In this document: positions 29,381 to 38,930 of the stretch, in pieces
Layout of the letters: every line of letters begins with the position of its first letter
Position numbering within the stretch: the stretch's first letter is position 1
Assembly: GCF_000701265.1 (NCBI RefSeq)
Contig: NZ_KL370761.1
Location: 1-64,000, forward strand
Length of the DNA stretch: 64,000 nt
DNA from: Legionella wadsworthii DSM 21896 = ATCC 33877
GTDB taxonomy: Bacteria > Pseudomonadota > Gammaproteobacteria > Legionellales > Legionellaceae
Direction of reading: 5' to 3'
Program-made: the position numbers and the translations under genes
Notes under the pieces: model-generated
The model's input: only the letters and a program-made list of their open reading frames with translations
Told to the model about the DNA's origin: nothing
Databases searched by the model: none

Positions 29381-29980
29381 TTATCGGGTAGCTAAAACCT
29401 GCAATGCATCCCGAATAAGCTGTTCACAACTTTTAATGTTGTCATTCACTTTATTCACTGCTTTTAATGCTTCTTGAGGCTTATAACCCAGGGCTTCTAA
29501 AGCACTAACTGCTTCATCTTGGCCATTAAGGGCTGGAATCCATCTGTTTAAGGAATCAGTAGCCACCCCAGAGAATTGCTTGATGCTATCGCGCATTTCA
29601 ATCACTAACCGCTCTGCTGTTTTTTTACCAATACCAGGAAGTTTCACTAGAAAAGAAGCATTTTCCTGCTGTATGCATTGGATAAACTCATTGGGCGTGA
29701 TACTGGATAGAATTGACATAGCCAGTTTTGGACCAATCCCGTTGACTTTAATTAATGCTCGAAATAATTCCCTTTCCTGCCTGTCGAGAAATCCATATAA
29801 CAATAAAGCATCTTCACGAACTATAGTATGAATGTGAAGTCCTATGGAACCACTTTGACTCTCAAGCTGGAAAAAAGTGTTTAATGAGGTTTCCACATCA
29901 TAACCAACACCTTGCACATTAATGACTAATTTTCCTGGTTGATGCTTATCAATAATTTGTCCATTTAGCCAACCAATCAT
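29381..29980 (-). CDS. ruvA: Holliday junction branch migration protein RuvA
   Basis: RuvA binds four-way DNA junctions and loads RuvB. The 199 residues contain the OB-fold N-terminal domain ([18 protein letters not shown]), two helix-hairpin-helix motifs ([10 protein letters not shown] and [14 protein letters not shown]) and the C-terminal domain that binds RuvB ([17 protein letters not shown]). It overlaps ruvC by four bases. ruvB, often the next gene, is not adjacent: pmrB lies convergently within 10 bases. Confidence 0.97.
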   Translation of the reverse strand: MIGWLNGQIIDKHQPGKLVINVQGVGYDVETSLNTFFQLESQSGSIGLHIHTIVREDALLLYGFLDRQERELFRALIKVNGIGPKLAMSILSSITPNEFIQCIQQENASFLVKLPGIGKKTAERLVIEMRDSIKQFSGVATDSLNRWIPALNGQDEAVSALEALGYKPQEALKAVNKVNDNIKSCEQLIRDALQVLATR

Positions 29981-30498
29981 CTCTTCCTTCTCCTCAACCC
30001 ACGCTTACCTAATACATTTGATAAATTATGGCGCATATGACTATGACAAATTGCAATCGCCAACGCATCCGCAGCGTCTTTCTGCGGCGCTTTATTGAGT
30101 GCAAGCAGATGAATGACCATATGGCTTACCTGAGCTTTTTCGGCAGCACCATAACCCACAACCATCTGTTTGATTTCGCGTGCCGAATATTCACTCACTT
30201 TCACCCGATGAGATGCTGCAGCCACCATTGCAACACCCCGTGCATGACCTAATTTCAAAGCTGAGTTTGGATTTTCATGCATAAATACTTGTTCAATTGC
30301 CACCTCAGTGGGCGAATAATGGTCCATTAATTGACAAATTCCATTATAGATTTGCAACAATTTATGGCTAAGTTCACCCTCAGGAGAAGTGCGTATGCAA
30401 CCGCTATCAATGTATTCCATTTTGCTTCCTGATTCTTTAATCAGCCCATATCCAGTAATCCTTGAACCAGGATCTATCCCTAAAATGATACTCATCAA
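29977..30498 (-). CDS. ruvC: Crossover junction endodeoxyribonuclease RuvC
   Basis: RuvC cuts Holliday junctions. The 173 residues carry the catalytic acidic residues: Asp in [14 protein letters not shown] (near residue 8), Glu in AIEQVFM, and DAADALAIA near the C-terminus. Start and stop both overlap neighbours by four bases, so yebC, ruvC and ruvA are strictly co-translated. Confidence 0.97.
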   Translation of the reverse strand: MMSIILGIDPGSRITGYGLIKESGSKMEYIDSGCIRTSPEGELSHKLLQIYNGICQLMDHYSPTEVAIEQVFMHENPNSALKLGHARGVAMVAAASHRVKVSEYSAREIKQMVVGYGAAEKAQVSHMVIHLLALNKAPQKDAADALAIAICHSHMRHNLSNVLGKRGLRRRKR

Positions 30499-31238
30499 TT
30501 CATGGATTCTAATAATTTTTCAGAAAATGCGGCGTTGCTATAAACTTCTTGCACATCATCTAAATCCTCTAACATGTCAATTAATTTTAAGAGTGTTTCA
30601 GCTGATTCATCATCTATTTGAACCAAAGTTTGTGCACGCATCGTCAAATGAGATTGCTCAATATTAAAACCTTCCTCGTTAAGGGCATTTAAAACGCTAT
30701 GATAAGATTCAACAGGCGTAATTATTTCAATCTGCCCCTCATCCACAGAAACATCATCAGCACCTGCATCTATGGCAATTTCCATCACCTGTTCCTCAGA
30801 TTGGCCTGGCGCCATTAGAATTTCACCTTGATTATTAAAAAGATAGGACACAGAACCATCTGTTCCTAAATTTCCCCCACATTTAGTAAATGCATGGCGC
30901 ACTTCGGAAACAGTACGGTTTTTATTATCGGACAAACAATCCACGAGAACAGCAACTCCTCCAGGCCCGTATCCTTCGTACCTCATTGCGACCATTGCTT
31001 CACCTTCAAGTCCCCCTACGCCGCGCTTGATGGCATTATCTATAGTATCACGCTTCATATTTGCACTAAGCGCTTTCTTCACTGCGTCTCGTAATCGAGG
31101 ATTAGATGATTCATCCCCCCCTCCCATTCGGGCAGCTACTGTAATCTCACGAATTAATTTGGTAAATATTTTTCCGCGTTTTGCATCTTGGACTCCCTTG
31201 CGAAATTTAATATTTGCCCATTTACTATGTCCTGCCAT
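30495..31238 (-). CDS. yebC: YebC/PmpR-family transcriptional regulator
   Basis: This small conserved protein, often found with ruvC and ruvA, is a transcription or translation-associated regulator. The start is set to ATG 31238, which gives 247 residues beginning [15 protein letters not shown] and has GAGGTC upstream; the open frame extends 30 residues further without support. The conserved [13 protein letters not shown] and [14 protein letters not shown] blocks are present. It overlaps ruvC by four bases. Confidence 0.95.
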   Translation of the reverse strand: MAGHSKWANIKFRKGVQDAKRGKIFTKLIREITVAARMGGGDESSNPRLRDAVKKALSANMKRDTIDNAIKRGVGGLEGEAMVAMRYEGYGPGGVAVLVDCLSDNKNRTVSEVRHAFTKCGGNLGTDGSVSYLFNNQGEILMAPGQSEEQVMEIAIDAGADDVSVDEGQIEIITPVESYHSVLNALNEEGFNIEQSHLTMRAQTLVQIDDESAETLLKLIDMLEDLDDVQEVYSNAAFSEKLLESMN

Positions 31239-31488
31239 AATTGACCTCAAAAGCTTATTAAATTTTGAATAAATTATACATGCTCTTTTGTTAAAAAGAA
31301 TAATGAAACGAGCATTTGGACTCGACATTTTTTACTTTTTTATTCTATAGTACCTGCCAGATTTATTTTTTAAATTTTGGTACCCCCGTAAAGCAGTAAT
31401 CTTTTGGAGAACTGGATGGGTAACCACTTTATTCCTATTTTGCTGCGTGTCAAAAATATTCAATGAATAACTCTTAAGGAGAGGAACA

Positions 31489-32745
31489 GTGTATTTGTAT
31501 GGATTTGGTAATCATCATCAAACTGAGGCAGTTCCGGGCGCATTACCCATGGACCAAAATTCACCCCAACACTGTAACTTAGGTCTTTATGCCGAGCAAT
31601 TAAGCGGCACAGCATTCACTCGACCCCGACATAATAATTTGCATAGTTGGCTCTATCGTATACTTCCTTCCGTTGTCCAGGGTACATATCAAGCATATGA
31701 AATGGAGCTTTACAAGCCATTTCTTACCGAGTTATCCCCTAATCCTTTGCGCTGGTCTCCCATCGATTTATTTAAAAAAGAAAATTTCGATTTTGTGGAG
31801 GGATTATTTCATCTTGCAGGAAGCAACTATGTTAATGCATACATTTATCACTGCAATAGAACCATGGAAAGCAAATACTTTGCAAATAATGATGGCGAAA
31901 TGTTATTCGTTCCTTATGAAGGCGAAGTAAACCTACATACAGAATTCGGGAAATTAAATCTGCATCCTGGCATGATAGCGGTAATTCCGCGCGGAATTAA
32001 ATTTAAAATGGAGTTGATTGATCATCAAACCAAAGGGTATTTATGTGAGAATAACGGAGCCCCGCTCACTCTACCTTCTTTAGGGATTATTGGAGCAAAT
32101 GGTTTAGCGAACCCGAGACACTTCCAATATCCTGTTGCTGCCTATGAAGAAGGGGTTACTGAAGCAACCTTAATATGCAAATACCAAAACAGTCTATGGA
32201 TGGCTAAATGTAATCATTCACCTCTAAATGTTGTGGCCTGGCATGGTAATTATGCGCCTTATAGTTATGATTTAAGTTTATTCAATACAATAAATACGGT
32301 CAGTTTTGATCATCCTGATCCTAGTATCTTTACTGTGTTAACCTCGGAAAGTGATACACCCGGTTTGGCGAATTTAGATTTTGTGATTTTCCCGCCAAGA
32401 TGGATGGTTGCAGACCATACATTTAGGCCGCCTTATTTTCACCGAAATTATATGAATGAACTCATGGGTCTTGTCCGCGGAGAGTACGACGCCAAAAAAG
32501 AGGGTTTCTCCCCCGGGGGTATCAGTATCCATAATTGCATGACCCCTCACGGGCCTGATCATGTAAGCTACGACAAAGCAATATCTCAAAAATTGGAACC
32601 TGAGCGCTATTTGAACACCCTGGCCTTTATGTTTGAAACCAGAGATGTATGGAAAATAACGGAACAAGCCATGCGTATCCCACAGCTCCAAAGAGATTAT
32701 TCTAATTGCTGGCAAGGACTTAAACCCCATTTTAAACAGCCATAA
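31489..32745 (+). CDS. hmgA: Homogentisate 1,2-dioxygenase
   Basis: HmgA opens the ring of homogentisate in tyrosine catabolism; loss of it gives pyomelanin in many bacteria. The 418 residues use a GTG start with AAGGAG eight bases upstream. Family blocks include [31 protein letters not shown], the iron-binding [10 protein letters not shown], and [11 protein letters not shown] near the C-terminus. No fumarylacetoacetase or maleylacetoacetate isomerase gene is adjacent, so the pathway is split in this genome. Confidence 0.95.
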   Translation: MYLYGFGNHHQTEAVPGALPMDQNSPQHCNLGLYAEQLSGTAFTRPRHNNLHSWLYRILPSVVQGTYQAYEMELYKPFLTELSPNPLRWSPIDLFKKENFDFVEGLFHLAGSNYVNAYIYHCNRTMESKYFANNDGEMLFVPYEGEVNLHTEFGKLNLHPGMIAVIPRGIKFKMELIDHQTKGYLCENNGAPLTLPSLGIIGANGLANPRHFQYPVAAYEEGVTEATLICKYQNSLWMAKCNHSPLNVVAWHGNYAPYSYDLSLFNTINTVSFDHPDPSIFTVLTSESDTPGLANLDFVIFPPRWMVADHTFRPPYFHRNYMNELMGLVRGEYDAKKEGFSPGGISIHNCMTPHGPDHVSYDKAISQKLEPERYLNTLAFMFETRDVWKITEQAMRIPQLQRDYSNCWQGLKPHFKQP

Positions 32746-32895
32746 AAATCTGTAATTCTGGACGAGAGTAACCAACATTCCCCGGAATACCTGTTGTGCA
32801 CAGATTAGCTGAACCCCGCGGATAATCTATAGCGCGTGAGGCACAGCTGGAAGGCTCGATGTTTAAATATTCTGGGACAGTCAACCAGAATTCGA

Positions 32896-33312
32896 TTAAC
32901 TAAAAGCTTTAAAACCTTTATTTAAAGAACAGTCAATTTGATGACTTGCTATAGGCTGGTAATTTGTCGCATCCATGACTGTATTTTTTATAGAAACAGA
33001 ACCATCTGCATGAATATCAAATTTAAGATATTCTAAACTGGGGTTGCCTCTAGAAAGCGGATGATCCAAAGTGAAATGCTTGACAGAGGTAGTAATTTGG
33101 TTGTTATCTATCACCATAAAAGCGCTGGGTTGTACTGATCCTAAAAGGGGTGTAGCTGGTAATTTTGGCGCACTACATTCCTGAATATTCATGATCAGAG
33201 TGAGTTTATTTCCCTTTGAAATCGCATCAGCCATTGCTGCAAAAGTTGTTAACTGTGTTGCATGGGTTACTGAGGATAAAATCATCAATAAAAATAAAAA
33301 TATTTTTTTCAT
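32896..33312 (-). CDS. VirK-family secreted protein
   Basis: This 138-residue protein has a clear Sec signal peptide (residues 1-18, cleaved after THA). The mature part carries the VirK-family pattern: GNKLTLIMNIQEC, a phenylalanine- and asparagine-rich middle, HFTLDHP and GSVSIKNTVMD. Two Cys residues (about 46 and 129) could form a disulphide. VirK proteins are periplasmic factors linked to virulence in Agrobacterium, Legionella and others, but the molecular action is unclear. It lies alone, downstream of the rpoS terminator. Confidence 0.75.
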   Translation of the reverse strand: MKKIFLFLLMILSSVTHATQLTTFAAMADAISKGNKLTLIMNIQECSAPKLPATPLLGSVQPSAFMVIDNNQITTSVKHFTLDHPLSRGNPSLEYLKFDIHADGSVSIKNTVMDATNYQPIASHQIDCSLNKGFKAFS

Positions 33313-33350
33313 TATAAGCGACTCCTTATCTTAACCGAAATAAAAAAAAC

Positions 33351-33403
33351 AGCCTGAGTGAACCAAAATAACTTTGTTTCAAATATCTTGGTTCACTCAG
33401 GCT
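33351..33403 (-). terminator. 16-bp perfect hairpin after rpoS
   Basis: AGCCTGAGTGAACCAA at 33351-33366 pairs exactly with TTGGTTCACTCAGGCT at 33388-33403, loop 21 bases. Read on the minus strand from rpoS, a run of T (bases 33342-33349) follows the stem at once, making a good rho-independent terminator. It sits 30 bases after the rpoS stop. Confidence 0.75.
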
Positions 33404-33433
33404 ACAAAATATTAGCTTTCTTAAATCACAAGA

Positions 33434-34486
33434 TCAAAATAAATCTTCTTGTGTTAATCCCATTTTTTCTAATAAGCCGCGTAATGTTTTTAAAGCTTCT
33501 ACCTGGATTTGACGAACTCGTTCCCGAGTCAAATCAATTTCTTTACCCACATCCTCCAGCGTTGCTTTTTCAAATCCACGCAGGCCAAATCGCCTTGCTA
33601 TGACTTGTTGTTGATTTTCAGTCAATTTATCCAGAAGAGATTCAATATGTAAGCGTAGATTTTCATTCGTTAAAAGCTCTGCGGGATTCACGCTGTTTTC
33701 ATCGGCAATAGTATCAAGTAATGATTTATTTTCATCAAATCCTATTGGGGTGTCGACGGAGGTGACTTTATCATTTAAACCCAGCAGCTTTTGTACATCC
33801 TCTAAAGGCTTATCAACCATTTCTGCAATTTCTTCAGGTGAAGGTTCATGATCCAGTTTTTGCGTCAGTTGCCTTGCAGCCCTCAGGTACACATTTAATT
33901 CTTTAACCACATGGATGGGTAAGCGGATGGTTCGTGTTTGATTCATGATGGCACGTTCGATGGTTTGTCTAATCCACCATGTCGCATAAGTTGAAAATCG
34001 AAAACCCCTTTTGGGATCAAACTTTTCAACTGATTTCATGAGACCTAAATTTCCTTCTTCAATCAAATCAAGAAGAGGCAGGCCACGATTAAGATATCGA
34101 CGTGATATTTTAACCACCAAACGTAAGTTCGACTCGATCATTTTTTTACGTGCAGTGACATCACCTTTTAAAGCAAGCGTTGCATAATGCACTTCTTCTT
34201 CAGCACTGAGCAGAGGAGAAAAGCCAATTTCGCTCAGATAAAGCTGTGTCGCATCCATCATTTTCAATGCATTTTTGCCTCGAAAGGAAGGAAACGCAGT
34301 ATCATCTGAAAAATCAGGAAGATTTGGATCTGGATCGACTTCATCTTTTTCAAGAAGCGAATCAATGTCTTCCTCAATTAAGAGTGATTCATCGTCAGGT
34401 TCAGACCAATCTTCATCCTTAAGTTCTGGTTCTTTAATTGACTCATCGTCTTCATGCATTTGTTTTTCACCTATAGTTTTAGTCAT
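33434..34486 (-). CDS. rpoS: RNA polymerase sigma factor RpoS
   Basis: RpoS directs stationary-phase and transmissive-phase transcription. The 350 residues have a long acidic N-terminus (about 1-70), then the sigma70 region 1.2/2 ([38 protein letters not shown]), region 3 and region 4 ([21 protein letters not shown]). It ends the surE-nlpD-rpoS cluster, with a strong terminator after it. In Legionella this factor links growth phase to virulence traits and to small RNA control. Confidence 0.96.
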   Translation of the reverse strand: MTKTIGEKQMHEDDESIKEPELKDEDWSEPDDESLLIEEDIDSLLEKDEVDPDPNLPDFSDDTAFPSFRGKNALKMMDATQLYLSEIGFSPLLSAEEEVHYATLALKGDVTARKKMIESNLRLVVKISRRYLNRGLPLLDLIEEGNLGLMKSVEKFDPKRGFRFSTYATWWIRQTIERAIMNQTRTIRLPIHVVKELNVYLRAARQLTQKLDHEPSPEEIAEMVDKPLEDVQKLLGLNDKVTSVDTPIGFDENKSLLDTIADENSVNPAELLTNENLRLHIESLLDKLTENQQQVIARRFGLRGFEKATLEDVGKEIDLTRERVRQIQVEALKTLRGLLEKMGLTQEDLF

Positions 34487-34560
34487 GTTGGGGAAAATTA
34501 TTCCATAAATACATTATACTGCATAAAAAGACTATTGTTGCTATAACTACAAGTTATCTG

Positions 34561-35307
34561 TCAACCTTTTTGTAAATAATTCAATGGATTGACTGGTATA
34601 CCCGACTTTCTAATTTCAAAATGAACACCGGTATACTTTCGATCAATGACTCCTGCTTCTGCAATAATTTGTCCGGCTTTTACATGCTGCCCTTCTGAGA
34701 CCATAATTCGTGCGTTATTCCCATAAGCAGTCAAATAAGCATAATTATGTTTAATAATAATCAAGTTACCATAACCTGCTAATCCGCTTCCTGCATAGGC
34801 TACCACTCCATCAGAGGAAGCGATGACCCTCTCACCTTTTTTACAAGCAATATTTATGCCTTTTTTCCCTTGTTCAGGAACAAAAGAAGTCACTACACGC
34901 CCGCTCACAGGCCACAACCATCCCGAAGCCGAACGAGCATATCGATTTCTAGGTGAGTAAATAACCGAGGGCCTGATTTGAGGCGCGGCATAATATCGTT
35001 TTGCTGGGATTTGACGCTGCCTGGATTGCCTATGCCTTGGCACTATTCCCTGCAAATTAATCACTTGACCCACTCTTAAAGAATATGGTGGATTAATATG
35101 ATTTAAATGAGCGAGTGTCCTAAAATCAGTATCGTAGCGAAATGCGATGGAATAAAGCGTATCTCCGCGCTTTACAATATATATTTTTTGATGACGCAAA
35201 TAAGGATTCCATCTCAACTCAGTCACTGGCGCTAAATTATTCCCACAACCCACCAGGGTAATCATAAAGAAAAGACATAAAAATCTTTTGCAAAATGGAA
35301 CTATCAT
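34561..35307 (-). CDS. nlpD: NlpD-like LysM/M23 lipoprotein
   Basis: NlpD activates amidases at the division site. The start is set to 35307, where GAGGTC stands six bases upstream; the longer frame from 35358 overlaps surE. A lipobox LVGC follows a short signal peptide. The LysM domain (YIVKRGDTLYSIAFRY) and a C-terminal M23 fold (WLWPVSGRVVTSF, HFEIRK) are present. The usual M23 zinc ligands are missing: KKGINIAC replaces HxGxD, so it should be a non-catalytic activator as in E. coli. The rpoS promoter often lies within nlpD. Confidence 0.93.
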   Translation of the reverse strand: MIVPFCKRFLCLFFMITLVGCGNNLAPVTELRWNPYLRHQKIYIVKRGDTLYSIAFRYDTDFRTLAHLNHINPPYSLRVGQVINLQGIVPRHRQSRQRQIPAKRYYAAPQIRPSVIYSPRNRYARSASGWLWPVSGRVVTSFVPEQGKKGINIACKKGERVIASSDGVVAYAGSGLAGYGNLIIIKHNYAYLTAYGNNARIMVSEGQHVKAGQIIAEAGVIDRKYTGVHFEIRKSGIPVNPLNYLQKG

Positions 35308-35330
35308 CTTGACCTCAAAACTTATTATTT

Positions 35331-36086
35331 TTATTCTAAATGAATCCCTTCCAGCCAATTGGCTAATGAATCCATCATTTTGTAATGTGTCATATCTAAA
35401 TGAAGGGGCGTAATAGAAACGTAGCCCTCACTTATTGCATAGAAATCGGTTCCAGGACCAGCATCTGCTTCCGCCCCAGGTAAACCAATCCAATAGATTG
35501 GCCGTCCCCTAGGATCCTTATCTTTAACAACAGGTTCGGCACCGTGCCGAGTTCCTAAACGAGTTACTTGCAGTCCCTTTATTTTCTCTATAGGCACATC
35601 AGGGACATTAATATTGAAAATGGTTTGAGAAGGCAGGCGATGGGTATTTAATTTCATGGCCAATTGCTTGGCAATAATTGCCGCTGTATCATAATGCTTG
35701 ATGTTATCGCCTACCATGGATATGGCAAGAGCAGGCAATCCTAAATAACGCCCTTCCATTGCAGCAGCCACTGTACCTGAATAAAGGATATCATCCCCTA
35801 AATTTGCCCCATCATTTATTCCAGATACTACCATATCGAATTTGCTATCGATAAAGCCTGTCACGGCCAAATGCACACAATCTGTGGGCGTACCCTCAAC
35901 ACTGTAAAAGCCATTTTCTAATTTTTTGACTTTTATTGGTTGTGACAAAGTCAAAGAATTGCTGGATCCACTTCTGTTTCTATCAGGAGCGACTACTTCG
36001 ATATCGGCAAAAGTAGATAATTCTCTTGCCAAGAGGTTTATACCTGGTGCAAAAACTCCATCATCATTACTTATCAATACTCTCAT
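35331..36086 (-). CDS. surE: 5'/3'-nucleotidase SurE
   Basis: SurE is a metal-dependent nucleoside monophosphatase linked to stationary-phase survival. The 251 residues carry MRVLISNDDGVFAPG with the metal-binding DD, APDRNRSGSSNSLT, and VVSGINDGANLG (catalytic Asn). It is followed directly by nlpD and rpoS and preceded by a lipoprotein gene four bases away, a conserved order in gammaproteobacteria. Confidence 0.96.
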   Translation of the reverse strand: MRVLISNDDGVFAPGINLLARELSTFADIEVVAPDRNRSGSSNSLTLSQPIKVKKLENGFYSVEGTPTDCVHLAVTGFIDSKFDMVVSGINDGANLGDDILYSGTVAAAMEGRYLGLPALAISMVGDNIKHYDTAAIIAKQLAMKLNTHRLPSQTIFNINVPDVPIEKIKGLQVTRLGTRHGAEPVVKDKDPRGRPIYWIGLPGAEADAGPGTDFYAISEGYVSITPLHLDMTHYKMMDSLANWLEGIHLE

Positions 36087-36090
36087 TCTA

Positions 36091-36471
36091 TTAACTCATG
36101 GGTGATTCAAACCATCTAACTATTGCCAAATGATCCGCTAAGTCTCGTTTGTTTTGGGTTAAATTGGCTTGTAAAGTAGCATTATTATTTTCATTTTTTA
36201 ATTGGGTTTGTTCTTTAACTATGGTCTCTTGTAAAGCCATAATTTTCTTACCAAAACCTTGAGGGCTTAGTTGTAATTGGTAAGCAAGTTTGTTCATGCG
36301 ATTAGCAAGTTCTTCCAATTGCTCGCAAGTCATACCAGGAGGTTGCCGATTGGGACAAGCCTTTAAGGCTTGCTGCAGCTCATTTGGATGTGATTTATAA
36401 TAGTGTTCATTTTTTGCTGAGCAAGAGGTTAACCCTAAAATTACTAAGAATACTGCCAAAGTTTTATTCAT
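36091..36471 (-). CDS. Small coiled-coil lipoprotein
   Basis: From ATG 36471 (AGG six bases upstream; the longer frame uses a TTG), this is a 126-residue protein. A signal peptide ends in the lipobox LTSC with Cys17. The rest is helical: a Cys-containing segment (about 38-50, CPNRQPPGMTCEQL) and a long coiled-coil-like stretch (about 75-115). The protein is not recognised as a named family. Its position four bases before surE suggests co-transcription with surE-nlpD-rpoS. Confidence 0.7.
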   Translation of the reverse strand: MNKTLAVFLVILGLTSCSAKNEHYYKSHPNELQQALKACPNRQPPGMTCEQLEELANRMNKLAYQLQLSPQGFGKKIMALQETIVKEQTQLKNENNNATLQANLTQNKRDLADHLAIVRWFESPMS

Positions 36472-36544
36472 ACTCAACCTGTTGTAAACTACAAAAAACC
36501 GATATTATCATTACACAACTGCTAACGCCACTTATGAGATAACT

Positions 36545-38260
36545 ATGCTTGATTTTAAAATGCTACGTAATCCACAAACGGGAGAACAATATATCGAGAC
36601 TTCTCTTTGCGGTAAACCACTCCTCACAACGCCCCAATTAAATAAAGGTACTGCATTCACTAACGAAGAAAGAAAAGAGTTTGGCCTGTTGGGAAAACTC
36701 CCCCATCGTGTTGAAACGCTGGATGAACAAGTGAAAAGAGCTTATTTACAATATTCTAGCTATACCACAAGATTACAACAAAATATTTATTTAAATAATT
36801 TACATGATAAAAATCAAATCTTATTTTATAAATTGATAAGCCGTCATCTGGGAGAAATGTTACCTACAATTTATACGCCAATAGTAGGAACAGCCGTGAA
36901 AAGATTTAGCCATGAATATAGACAACCACGGGGTTTATATATCTCCCATTCTGATAAAAATCAAATTGATGAAATATTAAAAAATCGTTCAAATCCTGAG
37001 ATCGACGTCATTGTAGTCACTGATGGTGAAGGTGTATTAGGTATTGGAGACCAGGGAATAGGAGGGATGGATATTCCTGTTGCAAAACTTATGGTCTATT
37101 GTTTATGTGGCGGTATTGAACCAACCCGTACTTTACCAATATTTCTTGATGTAGGGACTAACAACCAAGATTTGCTCAATGATCCCATGTATCTCGGTTG
37201 TCGTCACCCCCGTATTAACCCGGCTGCCTATGACGAATTCATCTCTCATTTTGTTCATGAAATTCATAAACAATTTCCTAATGCTTTTTTACATTGGGAA
37301 GATTTTGGCAGAGGAAATGCGCGTCGCATCCTAGAAAAATTCCAGGATCAATTATGCACTTTTAACGATGACATCCAAGGAACTGGAGCTGTGACCCTGG
37401 CTGCTTTACTAGCTGCTTGTGATGTCACAGGTTCAAAACTGCATGAACAACGCATTGTTGTTTTTGGTGCTGGTTCGGCAGGCACTGGTATCAGCGATCA
37501 AATTGTAGATGCTATGGTGCGCGAAGGAATTAGCCCTGAGGAAGCGCATCAACGTTTTTGGCTCATTGATCGCCAGGGGTTATTACTTAATACGGACTCC
37601 GAACTGACTGAAGCGCAAAAAACCTATGCCCGTGATCCCCATGAAATTGCGAAATGGGCCATCAATGAAAAACAACATCCTTCACTTACCGATACGGTAC
37701 GGCATGTTCAACCCACAGTTCTCATAGGATGTTCGGCCCAAACGGGCGCTTTTTCCCAGGACATCGTCGAAACCATGTCTGTTCATTGCGAACGCCCAAT
37801 CATTTTTCCATTATCCAATCCAGATGAGCGATGTGAAGCCAAACCAGCAGATATATTAATGTGGAGCCAGGGAAGAGCTCTAATTGCTACAGGAACTTCC
37901 TTTCCTGCAGTTGAGTTCCATAATCGAATGGTCCAAATCGCACAATGTAATAATGCTTTGGTTTTCCCCGGGATTGGATTAGGTGTACTCGCAGTGAATG
38001 CATCCAAACTCACCAAAGATATGATATTGGCCGCAGCACATGCTTTATGTAAGTTCGCGCCCAGCAAAAAAGAAAGTTACTTACCATTACTCCCTTCTTT
38101 GGATGATGCACAAACAGTTGCTAAGGAAATTGCCGTTGCAGTGGCACGATGTGCTATTGACTCAGGACTCGCACAAAAAAATAAAGATGCCGATTTAGAA
38201 AAGGTGGTGGAAGATATGTTTTGGGAACCAAGGTATTTACCTTTTAAATTTAAAAGGTGA
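36545..38260 (+). CDS. maeA: NAD-dependent malic enzyme
   Basis: The malic enzyme oxidatively decarboxylates malate to pyruvate with NAD. The 571 residues match the large form, with PTIYTPIVGTA, VTDGEGVLGIGDQGIGGMDIP, the NAD-binding GAGSAGTGI and the FNDDIQGTGAVTL catalytic block. The C-terminus includes AVAVARCAIDSGLAQ. It is divergent from the lipoprotein-surE cluster and convergent with the inhibitor gene at 38344. Confidence 0.95.
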   Translation: MLDFKMLRNPQTGEQYIETSLCGKPLLTTPQLNKGTAFTNEERKEFGLLGKLPHRVETLDEQVKRAYLQYSSYTTRLQQNIYLNNLHDKNQILFYKLISRHLGEMLPTIYTPIVGTAVKRFSHEYRQPRGLYISHSDKNQIDEILKNRSNPEIDVIVVTDGEGVLGIGDQGIGGMDIPVAKLMVYCLCGGIEPTRTLPIFLDVGTNNQDLLNDPMYLGCRHPRINPAAYDEFISHFVHEIHKQFPNAFLHWEDFGRGNARRILEKFQDQLCTFNDDIQGTGAVTLAALLAACDVTGSKLHEQRIVVFGAGSAGTGISDQIVDAMVREGISPEEAHQRFWLIDRQGLLLNTDSELTEAQKTYARDPHEIAKWAINEKQHPSLTDTVRHVQPTVLIGCSAQTGAFSQDIVETMSVHCERPIIFPLSNPDERCEAKPADILMWSQGRALIATGTSFPAVEFHNRMVQIAQCNNALVFPGIGLGVLAVNASKLTKDMILAAAHALCKFAPSKKESYLPLLPSLDDAQTVAKEIAVAVARCAIDSGLAQKNKDADLEKVVEDMFWEPRYLPFKFKR

Positions 38261-38268
38261 ATACCTCG

Positions 38269-38307
38269 CGCATGGATCCATTCTATGAAAAAGAATGGAT
38301 CCATGCG
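38269..38307. terminator. 16-bp perfect hairpin between convergent genes
   Basis: CGCATGGATCCATTCT at 38269-38284 pairs exactly with AGAATGGATCCATGCG at 38292-38307, loop seven bases. It lies nine bases after the malic-enzyme stop and before the end of the convergent inhibitor gene. No clear T-run follows, so it may terminate both ways with processing. Confidence 0.65.
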
Positions 38308-38343
38308 ATCTTGATTTCAACCGAGCTTATAATAATCTGCTTT

Positions 38344-38718
38344 TTATTTTTTCCCGTCTTTTATGAAATTGATTTGAACGCTTTTTAATGTGGCGGTATT
38401 TGGTTCCCATGATCGAGCATATTTAAGTACAATAACGGTATTGTCAGGATATTTTTTCTTTTTTTGCAATCCGAAAGTAAAATGCATTTGCCCCCCAGCG
38501 CCTATGAGATTGGTCTTCGGCCTTTCATAGCTACTGCCTTGAAGTGTTAATAAATCTTTATCAAAACGTACTACAGACCACTGAAATCCTGTTGTTGGAT
38601 TTGCAGGTAAGGTGACAACGAAATTTGGATCATTCTCATTAACAGTCATGGTCATTTTATTATCCGCATAGACCAACATAGAATAAGCAAAAAGAAAACA
38701 AAAAAGTATTTTTTTCAT
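38344..38718 (-). CDS. Chagasin-like (I42) cysteine-protease inhibitor
   Basis: This 124-residue secreted protein has a signal peptide (about 1-18) and the three inhibitory loops of family I42: NPTTGFQW (loop 2), LIGAGGQMHFTF (loop 4, GxGG) and the RSWEP loop near the C-terminus. Such proteins inhibit papain-like cysteine proteases. In an intracellular pathogen it may act on own or host proteases (inference). It stands alone, convergent with the malic enzyme. Confidence 0.87.
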   Translation of the reverse strand: MKKILFCFLFAYSMLVYADNKMTMTVNENDPNFVVTLPANPTTGFQWSVVRFDKDLLTLQGSSYERPKTNLIGAGGQMHFTFGLQKKKKYPDNTVIVLKYARSWEPNTATLKSVQINFIKDGKK

Positions 38719-38930
38719 AAACCGAACTCCTTTTACTTAGGTACACTCAGTTTAGTCTATTTCTTCGATTTCTGATACTCCAGTCTCCGACTCCTATTGA
38801 TAGGTTTTATAATGTTTTGAAAATTGCCTTTATGGATGCATTCCACTGATTAATTTTCACTATTTATCTTGATCTTAGAGCTTATAAAAGCGATTATTTT
38901 ATCTTTTTAAGGTTACAGTGAGGAGCGCGG

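Noticed and set aside
32869..32891. 7-bp hairpin ATTCTGG/CCAGAAT after the VirK-like gene
   Set aside because: Short stem and no clear T-run on either strand.
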